From the NCBI GenBank assembly GCA_011037195.1, contig JAAEAF010014522.1:117726-181725 (forward strand): DNA of 64,000 nucleotides, given 5' to 3'. The translations under genes and the position numbers were made by a program. The DNA is from Triatoma infestans. Lineage: Eukaryota; Arthropoda; Insecta; Hemiptera; Reduviidae. Position 1 is the first letter of the stretch. Each line of letters begins with the position of its first letter. The notes beneath the pieces are model-generated. The model was not told where the DNA came from and did not search any database. It saw only the letters and a program-made list of their open reading frames with translations. This document shows positions 1 through 9,184 of this stretch, one piece after another.

Positions 1-2
1 TG

Positions 3-1067
3 GAGAACACTGACCAGATCAAGGCTGATACGACGAAATTGTCCATGTCGCCGCTTGAGGCCCGTAGGCCGACAAGAGAACGCAAAGGCGCGGTCGAGAC
101 GAAGAAAAAAGTCACCGCTAGACCGTCATCCGCAACGGCTTTTTCCTATGCGGAAGCGGTGGCTAAAGGAAGCCAGCCTGAGGGAAAGCAGGCTAAGACT
201 AAGTCGAAGACTATGTCTAAGACAACGTCTACAAAAAGGCAGGAAAAGAAAAAGCAGCCTAAAAAGGCAGTAAAGCAGCCACTGCCTAAGAAAAAGCATG
301 TGGTCCTGATCAGGCCACAAGACGAGCAGGCAGTGCAGACCAGTGATGAGACAAAAGAAATCTTGAAGGGCAGTCTTAACCCTTCTGAGGAAGGCTGGCA
401 GGTCGTATCCCTCCGACGAGCCAGGAATAAGACACTCCTAGTTGAAACAGGAGGCCCAGAGCAAGCGCAGGCCTTGCTAAATAATGAAAAATTGCGGAAC
501 GCTGGTCTACACGCTGAGCTGCCTAAGAAGCGGCTTCCAAAAATGATTATTTTCGACGTGCCTAGCGATCTCGACGACGCGAAAATAATGAAAGCCATAT
601 ACGACCAGAATTTGGGATCAGTTTTGCCAAAACCTGAGTTCCAAGACTCCTTTCGGGTGTTGGCCAAGTCGGGTAAGAGCAGAAATGGTTTGCAGAATTG
701 GGTAGTAGAAGTCACGTCTAAAATGCGTGAACTTCTAAAGACAGGAACCCTGAGTCGTGACAGGGTATACATAGAGTGGAGTCGTTGTAAGGTTATGGAC
801 CATAATCAGGCGTCACGCTGTTATAAGTGTCAAATATATGGGCACGTGGCAAAGTACTGCAAGGAGAGCGATCTCACTTGCGGACACTGTGCCACAAAAG
901 GACATAGCTATGACAAGTGCCCAAATAAAGCCGAGTCCCCGGCATGTGCCGCCTGTAAGGCATTCCATAAGCCGCACAACCACTCCGTAAAGAGCAAAAA
1001 ATGCCCAGCTTACCAGAATGCCTTAGACCGACAACTGGCCAGCACAGATTATGGCAGAAGTCCATAA
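3..1067 (+). CDS. ORF1 gag-like zinc-knuckle protein of R1-clade LINE (5' partial)
   Basis: The frame is open from the first bases of the window, so the true start lies upstream; the first ATG in view is at position 45. The N-terminal third is very rich in Lys, Arg, Ser and Thr. The C-terminus (819-1004) has three zinc knuckles: CYKCQIYGHVAKYC and CGHCATKGHSYDKC both fit C-x2-C-x4-H-x4-C, and a third, wider C-x2-C...H...C motif follows. In this clade ORF1 binds the element RNA and forms the ribonucleoprotein that accompanies ORF2. It overlaps ORF2 by 17 nt (1051-1067), ORF2 being in the +1 frame, so ORF2 is probably made by reinitiation or frameshifting. No stop interrupts the visible part. 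Confidence 0.85.
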   Translation, partial: ENTDQIKADTTKLSMSPLEARRPTRERKGAVETKKKVTARPSSATAFSYAEAVAKGSQPEGKQAKTKSKTMSKTTSTKRQEKKKQPKKAVKQPLPKKKHVVLIRPQDEQAVQTSDETKEILKGSLNPSEEGWQVVSLRRARNKTLLVETGGPEQAQALLNNEKLRNAGLHAELPKKRLPKMIIFDVPSDLDDAKIMKAIYDQNLGSVLPKPEFQDSFRVLAKSGKSRNGLQNWVVEVTSKMRELLKTGTLSRDRVYIEWSRCKVMDHNQASRCYKCQIYGHVAKYCKESDLTCGHCATKGHSYDKCPNKAESPACAACKAFHKPHNHSVKSKKCPAYQNALDRQLASTDYGRSP

Positions 1068-4000
1068 TAACACGGCAACAGGCCTGAGAGTGTTGCAGCT
1101 AAATGCGCAACGCTCAAAAACAGTAATGGCAGAAGCACGAGAGCTCATCTATTCAAAGGGCATAGATGTTGCACTTATCCAGGAGCCCTATACGTTCAAA
1201 GCGAGCGTCAAGGGTCTGGGATTGCAGCATCGTATCATTCACGCTTCATGTGACGGATGGATTTGGACTGCAGTGGCGGTGTGCAATCCAGACATCACTC
1301 TATTGCGTCTTCCTCAGTACAGCACCAGTCATTGTACCTGCGTGCTGTTAACTGCGGCAAATGGCGTTGAGTTGATGCTGGTGAGTTTGTATTGCCAACC
1401 ATCGGGCGATGCAACAACAGCTACTGCTCATCTAGGTCGGCTCATAAGAGAAAACAGAGGAAAAAAGATTATTGTGGCTGCTGACATAAATGCATGGTCA
1501 CCCATGTGGCACGATGACGCACTGGACGATAGAGGCAGACACTTTGAGGAGTGTTTTGTCGCTAATGATCTATGTGTGGTCAACGAGCCCGGACATAAGA
1601 AAACTTTTGCTGGTAATGGAAACTGCGCGGAGCATAACCTTGATGTAACCTTGTGTACAGCTTCGGCTGTTGACAGGGTGCATGGTTGGAGGGTGGTTGA
1701 CTGGGTAACTGGTGATCACAGGGCGATACTTTTTGAAGTTGCCTGGGACGCCAGGCCGTGCGCCACCTTCGAGGGTCTAGAAAGATTCTCAGTCAAATGT
1801 GTTGACTGGGAAAGATACAAGACACTCCTCCAGCGCAGAATAGATACGCTAAATGTCCAAGGGGATACCATTGATGGTGTCGATATAGCGGTCACGGAGC
1901 TGACGGAGGCAGTAGCTGACACGAGTGGGGAAGTGCTAAAGAAAATACCCACAAGTCGCACACGCCGTGTTCCTTGGTGGACACGGGAGCTGACTGTGGC
2001 CAAGAAAGACGTCGCAAAGAGGCGTAGAAGGTACCAACGGGAAAGGAATGAGGGATCCCGTCAAAGATATATAGATGAGTATCGAGATGCTCGGAAAAGA
2101 TATAAAAAGATGGTGTATCAGGCCAAGACTTCTAGCTGGCGGGAGTTAGTGGAGTCAGAAGGCAATAATGATCCGTGGGGCATCATATACAAGGTGCAAA
2201 CTCGAAAAATAAGGACCGACCTGGTACTCGCTAGTATAAATATAGACGGAGTGCCGGGTGCTGGTTCCTGGCAGCAATCAATAGAGCATTTGTTGAAAGT
2301 GCTTCTTCCTGAGGATTGTCCTTCGGACGACACGCAATTGCAAAAAGGTCGTCGCGAAGCAGCATACGAGTCACCAGCTCTCACGGACTCCATCACAGAA
2401 TTTGATATATTCGATATTAAGTATGTTATTGGAGAGATTAAAAATAAAAAGGCTCCCGGCATAGGTATGATAAATGGAGAAATTGTCCGGAAGAATGAGG
2501 ACGTATTAAGCCAATACCTGCTTGACCTTTTCAATGGATGCCTGAGATTGGGATACTTTCCCACTCAATGGAAAACAGGGCTTGTTAAAGTTTTATATAA
2601 AGGATCAAACAAGCCCGTGAATGATGCAAAGTCGTATCGATTGATACAACTCCTGCCCGTTTTCGGGAAACTGCTGGAGAAACTGATTATAATGAGATTA
2701 AAAAGCTTTATCAGTTTCAGTCCCAACCAGTATGGTTTTGTATCGGGAAGATCGACGACAGATGCCATCATGAAAATCCTTGAATTGGTGCGTGGCAGTG
2801 GGCACAAGTACGTTCTCACAGTATTCCTGGACATAGCTGGGGCCTTCGATAATGTCTGGTGGCCGACTGTTTTGGAGTCACTAAGAAGACGAGATTGTCC
2901 ACCATGTCTTCTAAAACTAATACAAAGCTACCTTACCCAGAGGGTAGCGATGTTAGTGACTCAAGCCGGCGAGGTCTCACGACCAATAACTAAAGGTTGT
3001 CCGCAGGGCTCGGTGGTGGGTCCGTTCCTGTGGAACCTAGTGATGGAAGAGCTGTTGAAACAGACCGATAAATTGGATTACTGTGACTCGGTTGCATACG
3101 CTGATGACCTAGCAATAGTTGTCCATGGAGATTCTCGGAGGGAGATAGAGGAGCGTGCTTGCACAGCTGTGTCTCTAATAAAAAGATGGTGTCAAGGGGA
3201 AAAGCTGCAGATTTCGTTTGAGAAGTCGAAAGTGATGCTCATGAAAGGCAAGCTTCATCCCAGTCGTCCACCTTGGATCCGGGTGGACGAACAAAGAATA
3301 GTCCACGTAACCCAGTTCGAGTATCTGGGCGTGCTCCTGGATTGGAAGCTTTCTTTTAAGCCCCATATTCAGCGAGTCGCCTCTAGATGCCTAAACTTAT
3401 ACCAGGGGATCAAAAGAGTAGCCCGTGGAGAGTGGGGGCTGAAGACTGGTGTGGCTCTGACCATCTACAGGGGCGTGATCGAGAATGTCGCAACGTACGC
3501 ATCTGCCTGTTGGGCTGAAAAGCTGGACATGCAGTCGTACCGCGGCATTCTATTAAGAATGCAAAGAGCTATATTATGCTCAGTGACTAGGGCCTATGCG
3601 ACGACGTCCACGGCCTCCTTACCGGTGGTCGCTGGAGTGTTGCCGCTTGATCTCCAAGCAGAGATGAGGGCCCTAAGATATAGATACCAAAAGAAGGGCA
3701 TGATCGTCCTTGATGGTCGGGAGTTGTCTAGTCAGATGCCTCCCGCTCTCGTAAAGAAAACGATCCGAGAGTATGAGATAGGGAAGTGGCAAAGACGCTG
3801 GGATGAGGCAGAGACAGGAAGAACTACTTATGAGTCCTTTCCAAATCTGCATCACAGACTATCGATGCGATGGCTGCGGCTTTCCCAGACCGTAACACAA
3901 TATTTCACGGGGCACGGGGAGTTCAATTCCAGGCTCTTCGACTTGGGATTGAAAGATTCCCCAAATTGTGAATGCGGTCAGCAGGACACGGTGCATCACG

Positions 4001-4224
4001 TTCTCTTCCGGTGTCCTCTCCTCGACGAAGCTAGAATCCATATGGAATTCAAGCTGATAAGTAGGGGGGAGAACTGGCCGGGAGAATGTAAAGAGCTGGT
4101 AACGAATGCAAGGAATTTCGAAGACTTTGTCGAGTTCGCTCAAGAAGTCGCAGTGATAAGAAGGACTAGACGCATAAGTAGAGGTCCGCCTCCCCGTGGC
4201 AGGGACGGGAACTTATCTACCTAA
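1051..4224 (+). CDS. ORF2 endonuclease-reverse transcriptase of R1-clade LINE
   Basis: An uninterrupted 1057-residue protein. Residues 1 to about 230 are an APE-type (EEP) endonuclease: N18 in LQLNAQRS, E45 in ALIQEPY, D145/N147 in ADINAW, and GDHRAI near residue 222. The reverse transcriptase occupies about 440-720, with FLDIAGAFDNV (motif A), KGCPQGSVVGPFLW (motif B) and the catalytic AYADDLAIV (YADD at 683-686). The tail carries a C-x-C-x7-H-x4-C zinc motif (C973, C975, H983, C988) typical of the R1 clade. There is no RNase H domain. The protein would nick the target and prime reverse transcription there. The ATG at 1051 is chosen because it gives the 17-nt overlap usual in this clade. All visible catalytic residues are kept, so the copy may be young. 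Confidence 0.9.
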   Translation: MAEVHNNTATGLRVLQLNAQRSKTVMAEARELIYSKGIDVALIQEPYTFKASVKGLGLQHRIIHASCDGWIWTAVAVCNPDITLLRLPQYSTSHCTCVLLTAANGVELMLVSLYCQPSGDATTATAHLGRLIRENRGKKIIVAADINAWSPMWHDDALDDRGRHFEECFVANDLCVVNEPGHKKTFAGNGNCAEHNLDVTLCTASAVDRVHGWRVVDWVTGDHRAILFEVAWDARPCATFEGLERFSVKCVDWERYKTLLQRRIDTLNVQGDTIDGVDIAVTELTEAVADTSGEVLKKIPTSRTRRVPWWTRELTVAKKDVAKRRRRYQRERNEGSRQRYIDEYRDARKRYKKMVYQAKTSSWRELVESEGNNDPWGIIYKVQTRKIRTDLVLASINIDGVPGAGSWQQSIEHLLKVLLPEDCPSDDTQLQKGRREAAYESPALTDSITEFDIFDIKYVIGEIKNKKAPGIGMINGEIVRKNEDVLSQYLLDLFNGCLRLGYFPTQWKTGLVKVLYKGSNKPVNDAKSYRLIQLLPVFGKLLEKLIIMRLKSFISFSPNQYGFVSGRSTTDAIMKILELVRGSGHKYVLTVFLDIAGAFDNVWWPTVLESLRRRDCPPCLLKLIQSYLTQRVAMLVTQAGEVSRPITKGCPQGSVVGPFLWNLVMEELLKQTDKLDYCDSVAYADDLAIVVHGDSRREIEERACTAVSLIKRWCQGEKLQISFEKSKVMLMKGKLHPSRPPWIRVDEQRIVHVTQFEYLGVLLDWKLSFKPHIQRVASRCLNLYQGIKRVARGEWGLKTGVALTIYRGVIENVATYASACWAEKLDMQSYRGILLRMQRAILCSVTRAYATTSTASLPVVAGVLPLDLQAEMRALRYRYQKKGMIVLDGRELSSQMPPALVKKTIREYEIGKWQRRWDEAETGRTTYESFPNLHHRLSMRWLRLSQTVTQYFTGHGEFNSRLFDLGLKDSPNCECGQQDTVHHVLFRCPLLDEARIHMEFKLISRGENWPGECKELVTNARNFEDFVEFAQEVAVIRRTRRISRGPPPRGRDGNLST

Positions 4225-4316
4225 GTAGATGAGGCTAAGTGACCATAGGCACCGGTTTTGGCGCTACGCGCTAGGTACGGTGGCTAAGAGTGTGTGTAAT
4301 AATATAATATATAATA

Positions 4317-4735
4317 GTCTTGCTTTAATAAAGTCGCTTATAGTAGAGGTGTCCGTGATGTCATGAAGATGGGAAATACGGGTATAGCGAGGTAAGTTTG
4401 TGGCAAAACGAAGGAATTTGTTTTGGGTAATTTGGAGTTTGGAGAGGTTAGATTTGCAGGTGGAACTCCAGGCTGCACTGGCATATGTTAGCATTGGACG
4501 GATGACGACTTTATAGAGGATCAGTTTATTTCTGGTAGACATGTTTGAATTTCGGGACAGAAGTGGAAAAAGGAGTCTAATTGCTTTTTTACCTGTATTT
4601 ACTCTGTCAGTTATGTGTGCTGTAAAGTTAAGTTTGGAGTCGAGTAATATGCCTAAGTATCTGATACTTTTGGACCAAGGTACTGTAATTCCGTTAGCTG
4701 TGACGTAACGTGTCGTAGAAAGTTGAAACTTGATA
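4317..4735 (-). pseudogene. Jockey-clade reverse transcriptase C-terminal fragment
   Basis: Minus-strand translation gives the region after the RT domain: a YLGILLDSKLNF block, then RPMLTYASAAWSSTCKSNLS and QNKFLRFATNLPRY, hallmarks of the jockey thumb region. The frame is open over about 135 codons. It is cut at its 3' side by the R1-clade element and at its 5' side joins repeat-B sequence near 4735, consistent with a 5'-truncated insertion into repeat B. The first residues of the longer open frame (up to 4782) come from repeat B, not from jockey. Confidence 0.8.
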
Positions 4736-5055
4736 TTCCGTTTAGGTATCACCATGGCATCAGACAGTGCATTATCTGTCAAAATTACTCAACCGGAAGT
4801 ACCATTTTACTTTCTTTTTTCTTTTTTTTTTGGAATTCTCTCAAAAATGGCTCCGACGATTTTCTTGAAACTTCGTATATCAACTAACTAGACATACAAT
4901 GTGCTACAACATTTATTTGAAAATTTTCTCTGGAGTGGGGTTAAGTTTTCATCTAAACTGTTATTTCAGTTTATTAAACAATTCTATCATCTAAATAATG
5001 TTAATTAAAATTGAATATGTTCTTCAGTTTTAGAGATGTATTTCTTTGGTCGTAA
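4736..5055 (-). mobile_element. Repeat B fragment
   Basis: Reads through the same motifs as the better copies at 35454-36468 and 56682-57582: a block matching CCGGAAGTACCATTT, then CTCAAAAATGGCTCC, then a TTTATTTGAAA...GTGGGG...TTTATTAAACAATTCT block. The start, with the TAGGTATCACCATGG block, lies next to the 5'-truncated jockey fragment. No coding capacity. Confidence 0.65.
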
Positions 5056-6136
5056 GATACACTTGGCAGGAAAAACCATGTATATGCATCTCTAATGGTG
5101 AGAGCCAGTTCGAGCAATATCTGTAATTAATGAGGAGTAAAATTTATAATAAAATAGTACTTTTCTTCTTATTCAATCAAAAAAACCGTTATAATATCAT
5201 TTTGAAATTTCTTATAAGAATCATGTTTTCATTCATAACTTGTAAAATATCACTCACAGAAAAAAACCGTTCAAGTAAATTTTTCTTACAAAAAATAGAG
5301 GAATCTATTTCTTAAATAAAAACCACATCTCCTAATTTGGAAAAATGAAGTTGGTACCTGTATCTCGCTTCTGGAAGCACCAAAACAAATTTGCAAATTA
5401 AATTTGGATTTCCAACAAAAAACTACGGGGATACATATTTTTTAGTTTTTTTTCTAGCTATCTTAGTTTCCGAGAAAAAGTCGTTATCCATATACCTTGG
5501 GACACCCTGTATATCTATAAAAGCAATCTGATTTCTAAAATTTAGCCAAACTACCAAATTTAGAATAAACAAATTGTTAAACTATATTTGAACATTTAAT
5601 ATAATTAATTTAATTAATATGATTAATAATTTTTTAATGACAAAAGTGTTATCTTGTTAAACTATAACTTTGTAAACTAACTAGCTGTACAAGACAGAAG
5701 ACATTTGACGGATGATTTAACTGTCCAGTTAGTACTAACATTAATATGAGATATGTATTTGACTTATGGGGGCCTGATAGCGCAGTCTGGCTTTACTATA
5801 CAACGAGGACAAATCTCTGCACTGCATGTCAACTGCAACATTGTACTGATATTATAATATAATATTATACATATATTATAATATTATTATATGTAATACA
5901 CAGATACAATAATGTGAGAAGTAGGTGATGCAATAAAGGTGGTTGCTTTGGAAGTACTATTTGGCGAATGTATTATTATATGAATGTGGTACATGTCAAA
6001 ATCAGTTCACAGTTAGTAAAGTAGTATTTAGAATAAATTAAACAAGTATATTTTATTGCAACTTGACCAACAGGTGTTACATGACATATAGTCCTATATA
6101 CAAATAAAAAAATAAAAAAAGTAATAAATCCTTACT
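5056..6136. other. AT-rich spacer, no gene recognised
   Basis: Very AT-rich. It has a short AT palindrome cluster near 5855-5905 and a GGGACACCCTGTATAT-type motif near 5499, which resembles a transposon end but has no partner in view. The small open frame at 5130-5315 is low complexity and I do not accept it as a gene. Confidence 0.5.
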
Positions 6137-6679
6137 TTAAGCGGCCCCTACATGGTCAATAATATTGTCAATATTGGTATTGACAATATAATCATCAATA
6201 CTCATGCTAACTGGTCTCAATACTTAATTACCTTACACGATCAATATTATTGCCAATATTTTTGTCAATAACTTTGCTTAGTACTTACTACTTTTGCCAT
6301 AAGGAAAGTGAATCTACATGGTTTTACTCGGTTTTTTCCCTTCCAAAAAAATGAATAATCGTACAAAAACTTGCGTAGCTATTATTTTGGCGTTTGGCCA
6401 CTACTCGTCAAGTGAAACGCAAACACTGGATGAAAGAATGGTTGAAGAAGAGAGATGAATATTCTCATTTAGTATTTTTGAAGGAAATCAGCATCTGCGA
6501 TGTTGAAGATTTCAAGAACTACTTTCGAATGGATGAACCTACCTTTAACAAACTGTTACAGATGGTTGAACCATTTTTGAAAAGACAGGATATAAATATG
6601 AGAGAAATTATAAGTGTGAGTGTAAGGGTGTTGTGAGGAGATGTTGGTTGTTGATGATGATAGATAAACACCTTAAGAT

Positions 6680-6874
6680 AGGATCAGAGACATTTTCCGT
6701 GGTAGCCTGCGTTAGCCTAAGTTAGCTCTGTGCGAGTCTGTGTTGTCACACTGTCTAAAAAAAGCATCCTGAAGATGGGCGAACGCCCGAAACCGGTCGA
6801 TGACCACAAAATGAAGCAGGCTACCACGGAAAATGTCTCTGATGCTTTCCAGCTCTGCGGAACCAACCACCACA
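6680..6874 (+). mobile_element. HH1 foldback element (truncated), hammerhead-like core
   Basis: Flanked by a perfect 12-bp duplication ACACCTTAAGAT (6668-6679 and 6875-6886). The paralogous LTR at 23112-23456 has this target once, without the insert, so it serves as the empty site. The left arm is shortened (ATCAGAGACATTTTCCGTGG, then a jump to the loop); the right arm is complete and ends in CGGAACCAACCACCAC. Confidence 0.85.
6764..6805 (+). ncRNA. Hammerhead-like ribozyme motif (HH1)
   Basis: Order on the plus strand: CATC (stem I), CTGAAGA, one extra T, GGGC-GAAC-GCCC (stem II), GAA, ACCGGT (palindromic stem III), C at the predicted cleavage position (6798), then GATG pairing with CATC. 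A minimal palindromic stem III is known from Penelope-like and retrozyme hammerheads, which act as dimers. The extra nucleotide between A9 and stem II departs from the textbook core, so activity is uncertain. Confidence 0.55.
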
Positions 6875-7268
6875 ACACCTTAAGATTGGTTTAAGATATA
6901 TGTATAAGATATATATGTATAAATATAACTGACTGCCAGGGACTTTAGAATTTATTACTGAACTGAACTGACAGACTGACGTGGCTAAAATGATATGTAC
7001 GGAGTGTGAATCAACAGAATGATGTCTGATGTGTAAGACTGAATTGAACAGAATTCCTCTTGACTGTCTCTCTCTCTCTTATATATATATATATCCACTG
7101 GCCGAACCTCTCCTCTCTGTGCGAGAGGGGCTGTTTCTCTCCGCTAGAGTGGATGAGTGGTGGGGGTTCACTACCCCTACAGTTAGGGAAAGATTAGCCT
7201 TAACCCTGAGATACTTGGCCACCGGAAGAAATTTTGAAGACTTGAAGTTTTTAGTCATACCAACCAAT

Positions 7269-8308
7269 AATAATAATAATAATAATAATGTTGTTTCATT
7301 AACAAAAAGTATACAGAAAAAAGAAACGAGATAAATCTTTACAATAAAAAACTATGACATGGTTTACAACCGTCTGTCAGAGTCTCATTTGAATGAAAAA
7401 ATAAAATAAATTAAAAATTAAAAATAAATTCTGCGAACGAAAAAGAAATAAAATAATTAGCACTAATCAAATAAAACTATACAAATGCATTTCATAATAA
7501 ATGAATATAAAGTAAAAATAGAATCTTACTCGTAATAATAATAAAAATAAAAAAAAATGTAGAAGATAACAAACTAAACAGTCCTTATATTTAAATACAA
7601 ATAGACAAATAGAAAAATAAAAAATCTGAACTCTACAGTTAATAATTAAATTCACTAACTAAAACTGTTCTATATTGTATCGCGTCTTTAACATAATCTA
7701 CCAGAGCACACCAATCATGGCCATTTAATAAATCTAACACCTCTTCTCTGGTTAGCACGGCTTTATTAAAATGACGCACTCTAAACGTTTTCAAAATGGG
7801 GCAAACAGCCAAAAAGTGAAATGTACTTTCTACATCTTGAAGATTGCATAAAGAACACAAATAATTAATTCCTGTGACCCAGGGTTTATAATTGAGGTTT
7901 AAGCCTTCCGTTCGCACCTTAAATATAATGCGTTTAGCATAATTATCCAAGTCCAACCCCATGTAGTTTACCTCGTAATTAAGATCTTTATGCAGTTCGT
8001 GATAGTCAGCGCTCCTAGCAAGAAACTCAAATTCTAACCTCACTGTTGATTTTATCTTGTTTAAAATATTGACCATTTACCGATTCCATCCATCACTGAA
8101 TGTACAATTCAACTCTTCACCATATAGCTCGGACAATCGCAACCACTCGCGGAACCAGTAACATTTCTTATGCACCACCTCTTTTGCCACAATATAAGTT
8201 AATCTCTCACTAGAATGTTCATTAAAAATCCGCAAAATATAAGAAAAATGGGATTTTAGTGTGAATGTAAACCAAGGTACTTTTACCCGTTTCTAAATAT
8301 ATTGCATA
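7269..8308 (-). pseudogene. LINE-A copy, 3' part of ORF2 with zinc motif
   Basis: Flanked by a perfect 16-bp duplication AGTCATACCAACCAAT (7253-7268; 8309-8324). On the minus strand an open stretch of about 145 codons (8076-7639) reads ...KPWVTGINYLCSLCN... followed by HFLAVCPIL, a C-x2-C...H-x4-C motif at the C-terminus of a LINE ORF2, and ends in EFNY like the copy at 60559-60894. The 3' tail is an ATT/TAA microsatellite (7269-7290 on the plus strand as AAT repeats). The 5' part, including the reverse transcriptase, is missing, a usual 5'-truncated insertion. Confidence 0.85.
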
Positions 8309-8385
8309 AGTCATACCAACCAATGTCCCCAACAACTATCAGCAAAGCTGTAATAGAAACCTGTGAATCCTTTATATATGTCCTA

Positions 8386-8803
8386 TTATTATTATTAATC
8401 GTAGAAGGGGAGGGCAAACCCTACGCTATCCAAAGCCTCCCAGGGCCCATATAGCTACCCCTAAAGAATAACAACCACTGGGACTAGAATGAAAATCCAG
8501 GCCCAGGTTTTAACCATCTAAGTTTCACCACAGACCGAACAAATCGGACCAAAACCTTAAAAGGACACAGCTTAAGATCCTCTACCGATATCCTATTCCG
8601 GCCGAAGGTCCTAAACCTAATCTCCTCACAACCCAAACAATTCGTCATCAGATGCATGGGTGTTTCCTCCTCAGTCTCACAAACTCTACAAAAGGGGTCA
8701 GGCACGAGTCCCATTATATAGAGATGTCTCCTTAAACCACAATGCCCAGTGAGGAATCCAACCAGATGTCTGAGGGAGGTCCGTGAAAGACATCGGACCC
8801 CGC
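8386..8803 (-). pseudogene. LINE-D copy, ORF2 C-terminal fragment
   Basis: Flanked by a 13-bp duplication TATATATGTCCTA (8373-8385; 8804-8816). The minus strand reads GHCGLRRHLYIMGLVPDPF then CRVCETEEETPMHLMTNC, a tail with a C-x2-C...H-x4-C motif seen in several LINE clades, and the 3' tail is a short TAA repeat. A related copy lies at 14366-14715 on the other strand. 5'-truncated and dead. Confidence 0.8.
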
Positions 8804-9184
8804 TATATATGTCCTACAAGACTTTGAAAAAAATTACAATCATCTTTAAAAAAATGTATGATTGAAGTTTTATTTTAATACACAAATCTTTCCAAAGTAC
8901 CTTTGTAAGGTATTGTATCACTGTTGTTGAGGTTAGTTTCAACATTGTTCAAAACTACTGAACTGAATATTGATGGAAATATTGGCGCCGCCCCTACACG
9001 GTCAATATTATTGTCAATATCCCCTCTAATTCTCAGTATTGATACACGAAAATCAGAAAAATCCGGATTTCATCAATACTCTTGTCAATACCGACTGTCA
9101 ATTCAATTTTGTCACCTTACACGGTCAATATTATTGTCAATACGCTAAGGTATTGTCAATATTATTGACCGTGTAGAGGCCGCT

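Larger units (their letters stand above)
1..4316 (+). mobile_element. R1-clade non-LTR retrotransposon (5' end outside window)
   Basis: This unit holds ORF1 (gag-like), ORF2 (endonuclease plus reverse transcriptase) and a short 3' UTR of about 90 bp after the ORF2 stop. Overlapping ORFs, three zinc knuckles in ORF1, an APE-type endonuclease, no RNase H and a C-terminal zinc motif in ORF2 are the R1-clade arrangement. The 3' end is placed near 4316, where minus-strand jockey coding sequence begins abruptly, so this element appears to have landed in a jockey copy. I see neither 28S rDNA nor telomeric repeats downstream, so it does not look like a site-specific R1, SART or TRAS insertion. It is the only autonomous element here whose visible frames are intact. 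Confidence 0.85.
6621..7181 (+). mobile_element. Solo LTR, family LTR-D, with a foldback inserted
   Basis: Starts TGTAAGGGTGTTGTGAGG and ends CACTACCCCTACA, with TG...CA termini and imperfect inverted ends. It is flanked by GTGAG (6616-6620) and GTTAG (7182-7186), a 5-bp duplication with one mismatch, and it interrupts the HARBI1-like frame at that point. Without the 195-bp foldback and its duplicated target it is about 354 bp, close to the 345-bp copy at 23112-23456. No internal retrotransposon genes are present. Confidence 0.75.
6394..8850 (+). pseudogene. HARBI1-like Harbinger transposase, split into pieces
   Basis: Piece 1 (6394-6615) reads KKRDEYSHL...FKNYFRMDEPTFNKLL...FLKRQDINMREII, the N-terminal region typical of HARBI1/ALP1-like nucleases. 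Piece 2 (7187-7268) continues it with RERLALTLRYLATGRNFEDL. Pieces 3 and 4 (8325-8385 and 8817-8850) give SPTTISKAVIETCESF and YVLQDFEKNY, matching the next family block (ISP...IPETC...IY). Order and frame follow the family across three insertions, each explained by a target duplication. The DDE catalytic domain is absent. I prefer the ATG at 6430 (or an upstream exon) over the TTG at 6394. Confidence 0.8.
6140..9184 (+). mobile_element. PIF/Harbinger DNA transposon, disrupted by nested insertions
   Basis: The left end AGCGGCCCCTACATGGTCAA (6140) and the reverse complement of the right end, AGCGGCCTCTACACGGTCAA (9184), form a long TIR that continues through an AATATTG-rich stretch. Both ends are flanked by TTA (6137-6139 and 9185-9187), the canonical Harbinger target duplication. 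Subterminal regions on both sides (6160-6275; 8998-9170) carry repeated GTCAATATTATTG-type motifs, probably transposase binding sites. Inside is a HARBI1-like transposase remnant. The element was then hit by a solo LTR (6621-7181), LINE-A (7269-8308) and LINE-D (8386-8803). Without these it is only about 1 kb, so it is also internally deleted. Confidence 0.85.

Noticed and set aside
1..4316. Site-specific R1/SART/TRAS insertion in rDNA or telomere
   Set aside because: The only visible junction (near 4316) is jockey-derived DNA; no 28S or TTAGG repeats seen.
7029..7334. 101-codon plus-strand frame
   Set aside because: Joins LTR-D, a HARBI1 piece and the LINE-A tail; only the LALTLRYLATGRNFEDL part is real transposase sequence.
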